Below are positions 52,768 through 63,845 of a stretch of 64,000 bases of DNA, one piece after another; within the stretch, counting starts at the first letter, position 1, and every line of letters starts with the position of its first letter. Origin of the DNA: Hemerocallis citrina (Eukaryota > Streptophyta > Magnoliopsida > Asparagales > Asphodelaceae); NCBI GenBank assembly GCA_017893485.1, contig CM030362.1:258668244-258732243 (forward strand), written 5' to 3'. The notes beneath the pieces were generated by a model that had not been told where the DNA came from, searched no databases, and saw only the letters and a program-made list of their open reading frames with translations. The translations under genes were made by a program, and so were the position numbers.

Positions 52768-53260
52768 TGTAATCCCTGTTTTTTGTTTTGTGTATTTTTT
52801 GAGTGTATTTTTCATTTTGGTGTATTTCTCTCTTTGTTTCTTTTCTTGGACCGTATATTGGACCTTTTGTTTCAATATTTTTTTTTATTGTTATCATCTT
52901 GTTATTTGAATTCTTGATTCGATTGTCTCCTTTTGATTTGTCTCTTTTTGCATGTGCCATTATTTTTTATTCTCACTATTAAATTTATTTTATTCCCATT
53001 TTGTTATTTTAATTCATTCATTTTTTGTCCAATCAATTTTTTGGATCTCATATACCTTATTTATCCTTCTAATTATCCACCTAATACTACCATGAACCAT
53101 TGAAGTACCCAATTAAATACATACCCATTGAATTATCCAATACCCCAATACTTAAGACCTACCCGTTATCCCCTAACCCACTCCTATGCCTAACCCGAAA
53201 CCCAATAAACCACTTTACCGTTAGCCCCTAGATGAAACCCTAATTCTAAACCCATGCTCA

Positions 53261-53284
53261 TTTAAATACACCCCCCCCCCCCCC
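53261..53284 (+). promoter_or_regulatory. F TATA-like box and 14-C run
   Basis: TTTAAATACA is followed at once by 14 C. Element D has the same arrangement on its own transcribed strand. Confidence 0.45.
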
Positions 53285-55379
53285 GACTGTTCACTATCCC
53301 GATACCCAGACCCTAGCCGCCTTACTCTTTTTCCGAAACCCCGACCATCTCCCCTGACTCCCGATCCTCCGCCGTTCATCCACCGCACCCCGCTCCTTTC
53401 CCTGGTCGCGGACTGCAGCAACTGCTGTAGCCTCTCATCTCTCTCTCCCTTCGGCCTGCATCATCCCCGGGCTGTCGCAACCGGTGCAGCGACAATAGCT
53501 CCCTCCGGCGCCCCTCTTCGCAGTCGCATGACTTTCAGCGACTGCGCGCCGCCTTCCGACCACCTGCAACAACAGCGAATAGCGACAACTTTGCTGCATC
53601 GCCGTTCGCACACCCCGGAGGTTCCTCTTACTTTCATGTGTGTGCGTGTGCTGTTTTGTTGGGTTGCGATCGTAGGATTGCGGTGCGAGTGTGTTCGTGG
53701 TTGTGTGGCTCGATATTTGGGTTGTTGCTCGTGGTTGTGTTCGTTGGGTCTCGTTGTTCGTGAGTTCGGTTCGTGATCCATTCGTTGTGTTCGTTGCCGA
53801 GAATCCGTTCCCGTTATTCTTGGTTTTCGTTGCTTTCATCCCTGGTTAAGGCAAGTAACTGGTACTTAATTCCTCTATATGATACAAGTCATAAATTTTG
53901 CTTGTAGTGTAGTTGGGTTCTAGAGACAACTCGTGTGTGATGTATCTTGATGAGTATTGTCTCTATAGTGCTAATGACCATAGTTGCCTCACGACACAAA
54001 TTTGACATGAAATAACTTGGGTTTTGACCGTTCTTGATGTGATCATATATGTGAGTTAATTATGAGAATTTGTGTGTTTGTTTGGATCCATGTGATATAC
54101 TTGTTGTGGACATGCCATATACCCTATTTCATGATATTTGGACACTTAGTAGACTCTATAACATGTTTGGTTGTATTTGGAACGAGTTTCGTATATTGTA
54201 TGTTGATTTGTTGTTAAAAGAAAAATCTGTATTCTGTCGATGATCAGTTTTGATTGGTATTTTAGACCATATTAAGATTAGAATCTTAACTTCAGTATTC
54301 AACATGATTTTTAGAGAAATCCGTCTTCTTTCTGAACTCTCTGACCTTGATCGATTTTGTTTTCGTATGTGTGAGATATGATTGCTTTACTATAGAGGTG
54401 TATTTCATTTCCAGATTTCGTTTCTTGAAGATTTCGATGACTAAACTATTTTGATACTAGTGCTAAACATATTATTTTGATCTAAAATTTTGGTCAATAT
54501 TTCTACACTTAATTAGGGATTTCCCAGAATTTTGGTAGATTTTATTGATGATTTTTATATGTCGATTCATGCTTGTTTACAAAAGCTACACTTGATGGAT
54601 TTTGCTCGCTGTTCTGTAAAGAAGTGTGTTTTCACCCTAATTCCTTTTACTGTATGAAAAGTATGTGTGAAATATGAAAGTTAGATTATTTCGTCTATTT
54701 TCTTCTCCCTTTAGAGGATCTGGATTTCATTTTACGGTTTGCGAGATATTACAGTTTTTGTACAGAAGTGTTTGGAATGCCAGATTTGCTAAACTATCGT
54801 TTCTTGATGTTTTCTGATTTTTTATGTCTAAACTAATCTTACTAGAAAATTATGAAACTTTATATTTTGATACTAGATATATAGGGGAATACTCCAGATT
54901 TTTCCTAGATTTATTTGAGATGTTTTGATGCTGTTTTCCTGACTTTGAATTCGATTTACTGATTTCTGGCTGAACGTATTTTATGGATTCAAATCAGTTT
55001 TGAGTTATGTTTTTGTAAAATACTATATGACTTATATATATTCTCTGGATTCGGACGGGAGTCTAGTTTCTAGAACTTTCGACGGATTCAGATTTTCATT
55101 TTTCTAACAACGGAAATTTCTGTTTTACTGCAGTATGGTCTTGCTGTCCTGAACTAAATTTTTGGTTGTTTTATCCTTTTGTGTTATCTTTCACCCATAC
55201 ATGTTTATCTTACAACTTGAACTTATTACTTGATCATAACATATTATACTTGGCTTGTTCGTGACACATACATACTTGTTTGACATTAATAATAAAATAA
55301 CCAAGCTGGGGGTTAAAGGGACAAATCTAATAGTGGATAATTCAGAAACGTGTACTCGGAAGAGAATCTATTGATCCAA

Positions 55380-55860
55380 TGTGATACTTAGCTTGATAGT
55401 TGTTACTTGAGGCTTGATATTTCACTATTTGAGACTTGGCTTGATACTTGTTACTTGAGGCTTGATATTTCACTACTTGAGACTTGATACTTCACTCTTG
55501 AGGCTTGTTTACTTGATACTTGAGGCTTGATACTTGATACTTGATTTGTTGAGACTTGTCCCTGAGTACACTGTCCTTTATGGTCCACTATGAAATCTAA
55601 AGCGAAACTGTTTGTTGTAGCAACCATGTAAGGTGAGCTGCATGAAGTGCTATCTAAATAGTAATCACTACAAGACTGGATACATGATACTTGAACATGC
55701 TTACATGACACTTGAACATGATACATGCTTACTTGATACTTGGCACTTGATACATGTTTACATGATATTGACACTTGTTGCTTGTTTACATGATACTTGT
55801 TCATTCGACACATGATACATGCTACTTACACTTGTTCACCTTACCATGCTAGTTGTTATA
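55380..55860. repeat. CTTGATACTTG minisatellite-like region in F
   Basis: Irregular repeats of GCTTGATACTTG, CTTGAGACTTG and, further right, ACATGATACTTG. No coding meaning is apparent; the minus-strand ORF across it is a repeat artefact. Confidence 0.7.
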
Positions 55861-56388
55861 CTTGATATCATACATATTCTATGTTATTAGTTAGTTTTTA
55901 CCATGTACTTGTATTCTGCATTACAAGCGGCCCGTAACTTGCATTGACGGGAGTTTGTTTTCTTTTTCCTGTCCCTGCAATTGTTAAATTGTAGATTTTG
56001 GAGACCAGGTGTCAGATGGTGTTGGTGATATGCAATATTAGTACTGGAGTTTTGTTGCATTTATTATTATTGTTGTTGTTGCTTATTTGAACCATTGTAT
56101 TTTTGCTACTTGGATTTATTCTTGTATTTGAGTAATGTGACCCAAGATATTTGATTTATTCAGATTGGGATTATTTGAGATTAATATATTTTGGTTTCAA
56201 GTATTCTTGTTGGTATTTTGGTTCATATGTGCATGACTGGTTGATTCTTTTGCTTCCGACTCTGATTATTCTTGTGAAATATTGTAAAGATTCTTGAACA
56301 GCTTATGGATACTGAAAATCATTCGCTGGGCTTTTGTCGCGTATCCGTATTCCGTATTCTCTTTTGGGAAGCGGGGCGTGACAAGAAG

Positions 56389-57261
56389 TAAAAGACATAG
56401 AATCACAACCATCGGAACAAAGCTCATCTCAATCTCGTAAAACAATAGGGAACAAAACTGAAGTACACAAATATTTTGACTATGTCCCTTCACAAAATGA
56501 TAAGAATGTAGGATTAAAAATTTATAAGAAGTGTCAAAGACCCTATAAATTTAAACTAGGATCGAGAATGGGTACACTTCAACGACACTTAAATATCAAC
56601 CCGAATTTTCTAAAGACAACCTCAGACAACAAAAAATACACCCTAAGACCCGCCAAATAGATAGTCATAGCTATGATCATGATATCGTTCGTAGAGAAAT
56701 GACTAAGTTAGTAATTAGAGATGAATTACCTTATTCATTTGGTGAAAGTAGGAATGTATAGAACTTTGCACAAACCACATTAAACCTCCGTTATAAAAAA
56801 ATTCCTAGGAATGTAGTAAATGGTGATTATAAATTAGTTTACAATGAGGCTAAGGATTTTTTTAGTAACAACAGTTATGTCACAAAACACTAGAGTTTCT
56901 TTGACATCGAATGGGTAGGTAGGAGTGAACGGCGTACCAATGATGTGTGCAACATGTCATCGGATAGATTCCGATTGGCTACTTCAAAATAGGATAATTT
57001 CATTCGGATTTGTTAGGTGCCCACATAAGGGTGAAATAATTGCCACACACATCATGGAAGCATTTAAAAATTTTGGTATTTTCAATAAAATTTTTGCTAT
57101 TGATTTTGATAACTCCTCTAATAATATTAAAGCAATTGCTAGTTTGCTAATTACACTTAATCCTTTAGAACAAAATTTTTTCATGTTAGGTGTGCTTGTC
57201 ATATTTTAAATCTTTGTGTGCAAGATGCACTTAAATATGAACACGATAAAATTGAGGCAAT
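56389..57261 (+). pseudogene. hAT transposase, BED finger to catalytic core
   Basis: Continues DIESQPSEQSSSQ..., then a BED-type zinc finger (KKCQRP...GTLQRHL, about 56530-56600) that would bind transposon ends. Next come REMTKLVIRDELPYSF near 56692-56740, several stops (56659, 56758, 56891), and CACHILNLCVQDALK near 57200-57235, a hAT core word. CACTA element G interrupts here. The first catalytic aspartate region is too broken to judge. Confidence 0.85.
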
Positions 57262-57274
57262 CACTAGTAGAAAA

Positions 57275-57470
57275 CCTTGCAATAATAATGGATTATTTGC
57301 AAGCACCAAAAATTCCTTGTAGTTGTTACTATCAACAACAAATTACTCACAACAAACCCATTCATTGCAAATATTTTGACATCCGCAAGAGATTTTATTC
57401 AACCGTTGCAAGTGTTGACAATTACAAAGGAACAATTGCAACAAACAATACTCCATTATTAAAGTAGTAA
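57275..57470. repeat. CACTA left subterminal repeats
   Basis: Repeated TTGCAA and close variants (CTTGCAATAA, TTTGCAAGC, CATTGCAAAT, GTTGCAAGT, ATTGCAAC). Such subterminal words are the binding sites of the accessory transposition protein in well-studied CACTA elements. Confidence 0.75.
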
Positions 57471-57954
57471 TAAAATATTTGTTTTTAAAAATAAATTAGA
57501 TATAAACACGTGTATTAGATAGATAATTTTGCCACCCAACAATTTGATGTTAAAAAATTACCCTCACTTCTCAAATACTGAGCGGGTAAAAAGAAAAAAA
57601 AAATCAATTAACACAATCTTCTTTCCCCTTCCAAAATCAAAAAGCAAAAAAAAAAATAACAAAAACCCATGACCTTCCCCCCAAAACATAAACCACTATA
57701 AACCACAGATACTCTTTCAGGATCACGTACCAAGTAACCTGGACGTATCGGACGCAATACGCATAGGATACGCGTCAGATACGTGTCTGGTACGTATCCG
57801 GGGAATTAAAATTTTTTTGATGAAAATCCGAGGAATTAAAATTAAAAAAACAAAAAAAACATAGCGGATACGCGAGCGATACGTTACGGATACGTTTTTT
57901 GGTTTTTTTATTAAGAATTTCGGCCCATCCAAACCCAGCCCAACTCTCTCTTTT
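57471..57954. other. CACTA interior, AT-rich with GATACG-rich segment
   Basis: 57720-57910 is rich in GGATACG, CGTATCC and GATACGT words in both orientations. It may be a small nested element. The rest is AT-rich and non-coding. Confidence 0.4.
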
Positions 57955-58180
57955 CTCTTTCTTTCTCTCTCTCCCTGTCTCTTTTACTCAGCCGCCTCAA
58001 CTCTTAATCTCCCCTTTCTCTGTCTCTTCCCGATCCAAACCCTAACCGAAATTTCCTTTCTCTCCAATCTCCACTCCATCAAATCGCAAATCGCTCATCG
58101 CTTTCGAAGTTCTGTAGATCGCTCATCGCTCATCGCTCATCGCTTTCGAACCTCCTCTTTCGAAGTTCGAACTTGCAAAT
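57955..58180 (+). other. captured 5'-leader-like sequence in CACTA G
   Basis: A CT-rich segment with AACCCTAACC resembles a plant gene promoter or 5' leader. TCGCTCATCGCTTTCGAA words are duplicated three to four times (58090-58180). Confidence 0.4.
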
Positions 58181-58239
58181 CGCTCATCTGCACTCCTCTT
58201 CAACTTTGACCACCTCCTCTACTTCAACTTCGACCACTT

Positions 58240-58440
58240 CCGCTTATGGGTGCTTTCGGATAAGGATATATCCGATTCGATCCGCATCCGAATCCCATTT
58301 TTTTGCGGATACGGATATGAAAAATCCGTATCCGAGCGGATACGGATACGGATTCGGATATCCAAATCCAAAAAAATTCAGATTCGGATACGGATACGGA
58401 TATTCCTAAAAAAGCAGATTCGGATACGAATATCCACTTA
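58240..58440. repeat. GGATAC/GATTCGG-rich segment in CACTA G
   Basis: Dense GGATACGGATTCGGATATCC words resemble the subterminal regions of some plant hAT-type elements. No duplication could be assigned. Confidence 0.5.
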
Positions 58441-58489
58441 ATTTAATATTTATTTATTTAATATATATATTTAATAGTTATATACTTAT

Positions 58490-58820
58490 ATGAGTAAACT
58501 AAAACCCTACCCCGCTACCCGTATTCTACAGATCCAAAATCCCAAATTGACTATTCCTCTTCTCCCCCGTCCCCAATTCCCTGTCCCCATCCCCAACTCC
58601 GCGTTCATCGTCGCCAGCCACGCCACTGATGCCAGTCGCCAGCGCGGCAAGCGCCCCGTCGCCACGCCCCTGTTGCGAGCACCGTCGCCAGCGCTCCGTC
58701 GCGAGCCCCGTCGCCAGCCACGCCAGTCGCCAGCGCCCCGCCGCCACGCCCCGTCGCCAGCCACGCCCCCGCCTCTTCTCCCCTTCTTCTCCCGCAGCCA
58801 GAGTCGACGGAAACTGACAG
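58490..58820 (+). pseudogene. captured GC-rich exon-like segment
   Basis: Open in more than one frame and full of CGTCGCCAGC(C)ACGCC repeats, so the reading frame is uncertain. It ends at a good 5' splice site (CTGACAG then GTATCC at 58821). It could be the first exon of a chimeric transcript that continues into the eIF6 exon. I recognise no protein. Confidence 0.35.
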
Positions 58821-59225
58821 GTATCCTTCTTCGGTATTTTGGTAGTTTAAGTATTGTTCTCCCCTTCTTCACTCTATTTTTTCATTTTTTGCATTATTGC
58901 GTTCAGTGGTTTTTGCAATAAAATGTATGGTTGCGTTCAGTGGTTTTTGCAATAAAATGTTGATGTTCCTGAAATTCACCTTAAATGTGAAGTATTGTTA
59001 TTGAGGTAGTGAAGAACATACCCATTTGTTTTAGTCTATTATGTCAAATGTTTGCTGTCTCAGTTTAAATGTTTTCTTGTAGATTTGCTTGACTGAATAT
59101 ATAGTAATGTGGGTACAAAAGCTATCTTTGATTTATACAGTTATCCTTCATTGCCCTACTAACTATACACCACGATGACTACCTGAAAGAATTTCTTTTA
59201 ACATTAGTTTTTTTTTTCTTTCTAG
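58821..59225 (+). other. intron-like stretch before the eIF6 exon
   Basis: AT-rich, GT at 58821 and a T-rich acceptor TTTTTTTTTCTTTCTAG ending at 59225. A 34-bp segment is duplicated in tandem near 58900-58960. Confidence 0.5.
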
Positions 59226-59356
59226 AGCTTCAACATTTGAGGAATTGCTTGCCAGATCAAGTTGTTGTTCAGCGCATCAATGAAAAGCTATCAGCTCTAG
59301 GCAACTGCATCGCTTGCAACGACCATGTTGCTCTTACGCACACTGATTTGGATAGG
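59226..59356 (+). pseudogene. eIF6: captured exon of eIF6
   Basis: A 131-bp exon between a T-rich 3' splice site and a GGTGAG 5' splice site. Translation gives [20 protein letters not shown], then [16 protein letters not shown], then THTDLDR. This is the conserved core of eukaryotic initiation factor 6, which keeps 60S ribosomal subunits from joining 40S prematurely. Only this exon is present. The rest of the gene is absent, so it cannot make functional eIF6. It lies inside CACTA G and was most likely copied from the host gene with its intron borders. Confidence 0.85.
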
Positions 59357-60457
59357 GTGAGTTTTTATCTTAACGTGTCCTTTTGAAATAATGGCTATTA
59401 AATAACTTTGTCGTACTCAACCAAATTATAGTAAGTCCTTGCACTTTTTCATTCATGATATGGTGATTTCCATGTGGAATCTCCATGTATTGTTTATATG
59501 GTTTGCTTGCTGGAATGTTTTCTCCCATGGATGACCCGATGAATGACCAACCATATAGCCACGTCTTCGGGGGAAAAGACCAAGTTCTCTCTGAAATAGA
59601 TATATGTTCATCCACTTAACATTCTTCTGAAACATGACTGCTTGTACTAGTGCACAATCACTAATTGATCAGTAGTTTCAGTACTTAGGGCCTTTTTGGA
59701 GGGAGTGAGGTATATAAGTAGGAGGTCTTGGAGGTATTAGAAGTGCCTCTAGTTACCTTAACTTGGTTTTTTATGGGATTTTTTTGGGAGAAGAGATACT
59801 TACAGTTATCTTAAACTAAAGTAGAGATAGCTGGGATTTTTTCTCAAGTAAAGTTGATGGTCAACGATCCCTTCTTAGATTGCAAGGTTTTACAACATCT
59901 CCATCTATTTATATTCGTATATTCATAATTGGGTTTGGTTTCTTTCAATAGTCTCAAAAATGCAAATGATATCACCTGAATTCGAATCATCAGCTATTCA
60001 TATTAAAAACTACAACATGAAAAACAGACGAACAAAATTTTCATGAATATTTGATGTGTTTTACCCTTCCACCATGTTATCACACAATGAACATTTTGCA
60101 AAATAGTAAAAAATCGTACAATCAATGGTCACCTAATGGAGTGTTAATATTTGTCAAAGACTCGGGAAATTTTGTTTGCAAAGAGTTTTAGTGTTGTAGA
60201 TGGTGCTTTTATGTGACGCTATGGACTTTTTGGTACAGCTAGCTATCCATTTTGAAGTGAAAATACCTACATTGTCTGTATAAAGAAGTTTATCCAAATG
60301 AAGTTGGATAAACTTCATTTGGATACGCCAGCCAAACTAATATCTATTTGTCAGTTTATAAACGATTTAGATCTCTATTTATTGGGCTAAATAACAGTGT
60401 TGAGTGTCTCTCATCTTATATCTATTTATCTGGTTAAATATCACCTATATCTTGCAG
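59357..60457 (+). other. intron-like stretch in CACTA G
   Basis: Non-coding AT-rich sequence between the eIF6 exon and the next exon-like piece. The short minus-strand ORFs at 59370-59635 have no recognisable features. AAACTTCATTTGGATA is repeated as an inverted pair near 60285-60325. Confidence 0.45.
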
Positions 60458-60570
60458 TGAGGTGATATAGACAACTTTTTTTTGAGCTGCATCCTGATAA
60501 GATGGAAGCCTTGAAACAAAGGTTGGAAAATACTACTGTCGACTCATCCAATAGTCAAATACGACAAGAG
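60458..60570 (+). pseudogene. captured exon-like segment, unknown protein
   Basis: Bounded by CTTGCAG (ending 60457) and GAG then GTAGCC (60571). Its second half is open as LHPDKMEALKQRLENTTVDS and SNSQIRQE; the first half is out of frame across an 8-T run. It does not match eIF6, so a second captured gene is possible. Confidence 0.4.
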
Positions 60571-60667
60571 GTAGCCATATATTTAATTGCCTCAATTGGA
60601 TAATATATTATTATCTATATATATTGAATAACGAGTTCTAATTTTGTATTGTTTCTTTTTCATGTAG
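60571..60667 (+). other. 97-bp intron-like segment
   Basis: GT...AG borders with a T-rich end (TTTCTTTTTCATGTAG). Joins the two neighbouring exon-like pieces in the same phase. Confidence 0.45.
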
Positions 60668-60733
60668 TCTATATGTAGTGGCGATGACTATGAGACAGTG
60701 GGTAATGAGGAACATGCAGAAGACCTTACGTGA
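60668..60733 (+). pseudogene. captured terminal exon-like segment
   Basis: Reads SICSGDDYETVGNEEHAEDL and T, then stops. It is in phase with the 60458-60570 piece and looks like an acidic C-terminus. The protein is not recognised. Confidence 0.4.
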
Positions 60734-61429
60734 AAAGTGAAGTTGGGGATACATGGAAGCATTAGCGGGTTAAAAGTTATTTTGAAAATATTTTATTTTG
60801 CTTCTTGGAGTTTCACAACTTATCTTTTCTTCTAGAATGTATTGTTATTTTGGCACTATGAAACAAACAAAAAAATTTGTAATGAGAAGGTTCTGAATTA
60901 TATAATATTCAAATTTATTTTGCATTATTGTGTTTTCTTTATATAATTGTGTGAATCAATATGTGAAATAATTATATGTTCTTCATTGTCAAAATACATT
61001 GTTTTAATTTGTAAATTTGGTTAAGCCATTCAAATATAATCAGTAATGAAGAAAAAATGTGTGCAATTGCATTCGCGAGGTAGCAATTGCAAGGGAATTG
61101 GTATCTTGCAAATCTCTGTAGCAATAGTTCATCAGCAACGGAAAAAATCCCTTTTAAAACACACTTGCAAGAGACGAATTTGTTGTAAATATTCTCTTGT
61201 ATATGGAGATAGCAAGGTACAACTTCCATTGCAGATATTCTATTGTGGCTAATATTCACAAGGGATAGTTAAAATTCCGTTGCGAATGTGTACATTAACC
61301 AGGAGAGATTTCGCAACAGCACAATTACAAGGGAATGAAGAAAAATCCCTTACAAATGTACACTAACCATGGAATTGTACTCTTCTACAAGGGAAATTTC
61401 TATTGCGACTGAAGCATTTTCTACTAGTG
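60734..61429. repeat. CACTA right arm with subterminal repeats
   Basis: AT-rich to about 61060, then TTGCAA/GCAATTGC-type words (GCAATTGCAAGGG, CTTGCAAATC, ACTTGCAAGAG, GTTGCGAATG) up to the terminal repeat. Confidence 0.75.
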
Positions 61430-61432
61430 AAT

Positions 61433-62415
61433 GAGAAATTATGTTGAGTGGTCCAATATATCAAGCTTTTCATGATTGGTGTCAACTTAAAGGAATTGTA
61501 TTTAAACGTTTTCCTAAAGATATTAGACATCGTTGGAATTCTACTTTTAATTTATTAAGTGCTGTTCTTCACTATCGTTTTAATCTTAGAGAATTTTGTA
61601 TTGCAATGGGTATGCAAGATTGCATGTTAGATGATAATTTTTGGTTTTTTCCGATAGTTTGTACAATTTTTTAGAACCTTTTAATGATGCTACTTTACAA
61701 TTTTCAAAAACATATATATCTACATCTAGTGGTATTTTACTTGCAATTGTTACTATGATGACAACAATTAAAGATTTGGTAAATGACCCTTTCATTGGAG
61801 AAATGGTTTATGCCGCTTATATTAAAATTTTAAAATATTTTCATCCGCTTTCTATGTTATATTGTGTTGCTAGTGTAATGAATCCTATGATTAAGTTAGA
61901 TGGCACAAAAAATTTGATTGAGATTTTTTATACTTATGTCCCACACGAAGAAATTAATGATTTTGACCATGTTATTTTCATTACAAAATTTGAAAATGTT
62001 TTGAATAGTCTATATGATAGTTACGATAGAATTTATTCATCTAACACTACACAAATACAAAATGTTAGTTCTTCTTCTTTTTCTTCTATGTTATCAAAGG
62101 GAAAGGGTCTTGCCACTAGTAGTGTTTCAAATCTCTTAAAATAAAAAAAAAACCTAGAACCAATTCACCAAATGAGTTGAATTGGTATAATGCACAACCT
62201 CCCATTGATGATGTAGTAGATATATTTTCTTTTTGGAAAACTAATGAACATATTTTTAGTATTCTTTCTCAAATAGCTAAAGATTTGCTAACGGTACCGG
62301 TGTCAACCGTTGCATCGGAAAGTGCATTTTCTCTTGGCGGCAGGATTATGAGCCCGAACAGGAATCGCTTGACAGCAAAGAATTTGGAGATGTTGGTATG
62401 CACTTTCCGATGAGT
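61433..62415 (+). pseudogene. hAT transposase, C-terminal part with dimerisation domain
   Basis: After CACTA G the frame gives GPIYQAFHDWCQLKG and DIRHRWNSTF, a conserved hAT core word, then a stop/frameshift near 61670. The frame 61641-62144 follows (YNFLEPFNDATLQFS, HPLSMLYCVASVMNP), and after another break 62177-62413. The last part contains TVPVSTVASESAFSLGGRI and RNRLTAKNLEMLVC, the hAT C-terminal dimerisation domain, which holds the transposase oligomer together. At least two breaks inactivate it. Confidence 0.9.
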
Positions 62416-62840
62416 GAAGAGAGGACTCAAGACTTACAAGAATCATAAAACGGATCAATAAGTAGCGGCGAGTGAAGATCTAGTAGAATGTAATTTGTAT
62501 AATGTATTGTAAATAATTGGAAAAATTTAGGGGGGATGAGATTCTATATTTAGGTTAAGTGGAGGTGCACGACAATAGTCAAATGCCTTCTCTTCAATCT
62601 AAATAGAGGCCATCTCCATCTCTAAATTCAAATAATTTCCTTATTTTGTAATTTGATCTAATTTTAATGAAATTGTATTTATTAACTTAATTTTATTTAA
62701 CATCATGTAATTCATTAAATCAATTTAAATTTGGTTTTAATTTACTTTTATTTATTAGTCATTTGCAATTATTATAAAATTACAATTTAATACTTGATTT
62801 TTCATCTTCCTTTTAAATTTTATAAAATTCTATATTTACT
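62416..62840 (+). other. hAT 3' untranslated region
   Basis: AT-rich non-coding stretch after the transposase stop. No gene. Confidence 0.6.
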
Positions 62841-63007
62841 CAAAAACCGACCTGGCCTGCCCAGACCCCACCCTTGGGGCCGGGGGCCAGGTCTGGGCCT
62901 AGATTTTTTCCCCTTAGCCCGGCTCGGCACGGGTTCACCCGGGACCGGGCAAAACCCGAACAGTTCCGCGGCCCGGCCCAGCCCACCCGGACCGAATGCC
63001 ACCTCTA
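62841..63007 (+). repeat. hAT 3' subterminal region and terminal inverted repeat
   Basis: GC-rich words (GGCCGGGGGCCAGG, CCGGGACCGGG) and the end CCGAATGCCACCTCTA, the inverse of the 5' end with one mismatch. Confidence 0.85.
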
Positions 63008-63015
63008 AGGGTAAG

Positions 63016-63268
63016 GATCGGGTTTTAGATATATCTTATCCTACATTCCAAATTCTTACTCTTACTCTAACGGGATAGTACATATAAATATTTAAATTAC
63101 CCAACTTTGGCTGTTAAGGGCAAACAATTCACTACACAAAATGATAACTGTATAAAATCAAATTATGACAAAACAAATGACTTTAGCTATACTTTTTTTA
63201 TTATAAAATTATATCCAAATCGAAACTAAAACATATACCCAGGTATCTTAATATATAATAACTACTAA
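63016..63268. other. flank right of the hAT element
   Basis: AT-rich, non-coding, continuing the sequence interrupted at 51663. No gene. Confidence 0.4.
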
Positions 63269-63842
63269 GAGCATCTTAAGTCGTTTAAGTTAAAAAATAG
63301 GTGTATGGATATTTTGAAAATAGCAAATAGTTCAAACACTGTAATCGTCTATACTCAAAAAATGACTTTTTTTCGACGAAACGAAAGACCATATATCGTT
63401 TGAAGATCTGCGTCTTTTTTTTTAAAAATAGTGTGAAGGACGGTAGACATCCCATAATTTTTTTTAAAAAAAAACAAAAGGTGAAGGACGGCACATATCC
63501 AACACTTCCACCAAATATGCATGCATGCTTTCTCTCTTTTCCCCAAACGGAAGAACATCTTCCGATTTCCTTTTTTTTAATAAGTCAACGGAAAATCATT
63601 TGCCGTCCACTCATTTCGCAATTTAAAAATTTGTCTCATATGGCATATCATATACCGTCCGACACTAAGATGGTAAATTATCTTTCGATTTCTAAAATAT
63701 GCATAATGCAATTTCCGTCCCCAAATTTAGACGTCTCCTGTTCATCCGAAATCCAAAAAATGTGTATATAGACGACGACTACAGAGATTTTTTTCTTCAA
63801 AATATCCATTTTTGGATATATAGCCAATGACTACAGATGCTC
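63269..63842. mobile_element. PIF/Harbinger-like MITE (574 bp)
   Basis: Starts GAGCATCTTAAGTC and ends, inverted, GAGCATCTGTAGTC. The flanks are TAA (63266-63268) and TAA (63843-63845), the 3-bp T(A/T)A-type duplication of Tourist-like elements. No transposase is present. GACGG/CCGTC words are scattered inside. The short terminal match (about 14 bp with two mismatches) leaves some doubt. Confidence 0.6.
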
Positions 63843-63845
63843 TAA

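Larger units (their letters stand above)
52768..56383 (+). mobile_element. LTR-like element F (3.6 kb), probable solo LTR
   Basis: Starts TGTAATCCCTG and ends GAAGCGGGGCGTGACA, with an exact 5-bp duplication AGAAG (52763-52767 and 56384-56388). A TATA-like TTTAAATA (53261-53268) abuts 14 C. A GC-rich leader with CCTAGCCGCC follows, then about 2.5 kb of T-rich sequence. AATCATTCGCTGGGCTTT near the 3' end also occurs in E2. No gag or pol and no internal direct repeats are seen. Transcription direction would match the hAT transposase. Confidence 0.75.
57262..61429. mobile_element. CACTA (En/Spm-type) non-autonomous element G with captured exons
   Basis: Terminal inverted repeat CACTAGTAGAAAA (57262-57274) and TTTTCTACTAGTG (61417-61429), with the 3-bp duplication AAT (57259-57261 and 61430-61432). 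TTGCAA-type subterminal repeats lie at both ends (57270-57440 and 61065-61420). No CACTA transposase is present. The interior holds exon-like pieces, including one from eIF6, so this is a gene-capturing (Pack-type) element. Joining the outer flanks restores continuity of the hAT transposase. Confidence 0.93.
51671..63007 (+). mobile_element. hAT DNA transposon, split by F and CACTA G
   Basis: Ends TAGGGGTGGCATTCGG (51671) and, inverted, TAGAGGTGGCATTCGG (63007). Exact 8-bp duplication AGGGTAAG at 51663-51670 and 63008-63015. Removing F and G with their duplications leaves about 3.5 kb, a normal autonomous hAT size. Both ends are GC-rich with CCGGGCCGG words. A TATA box, an intron-containing leader and a transposase gene with BED finger and C-terminal dimerisation domain lie inside. 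The transposase has stops and frameshifts in addition to the insertions. Confidence 0.95.

Noticed and set aside
55451..55813. 120-codon minus-strand ORF in element F
   Set aside because: It is made by the CTTGATACTTG-type repeat and has no domain.
58507..58872. 121-codon minus-strand ORF in CACTA G
   Set aside because: It arises from GC-rich CGCCAGCCACGCC repeats that keep several frames open at once.
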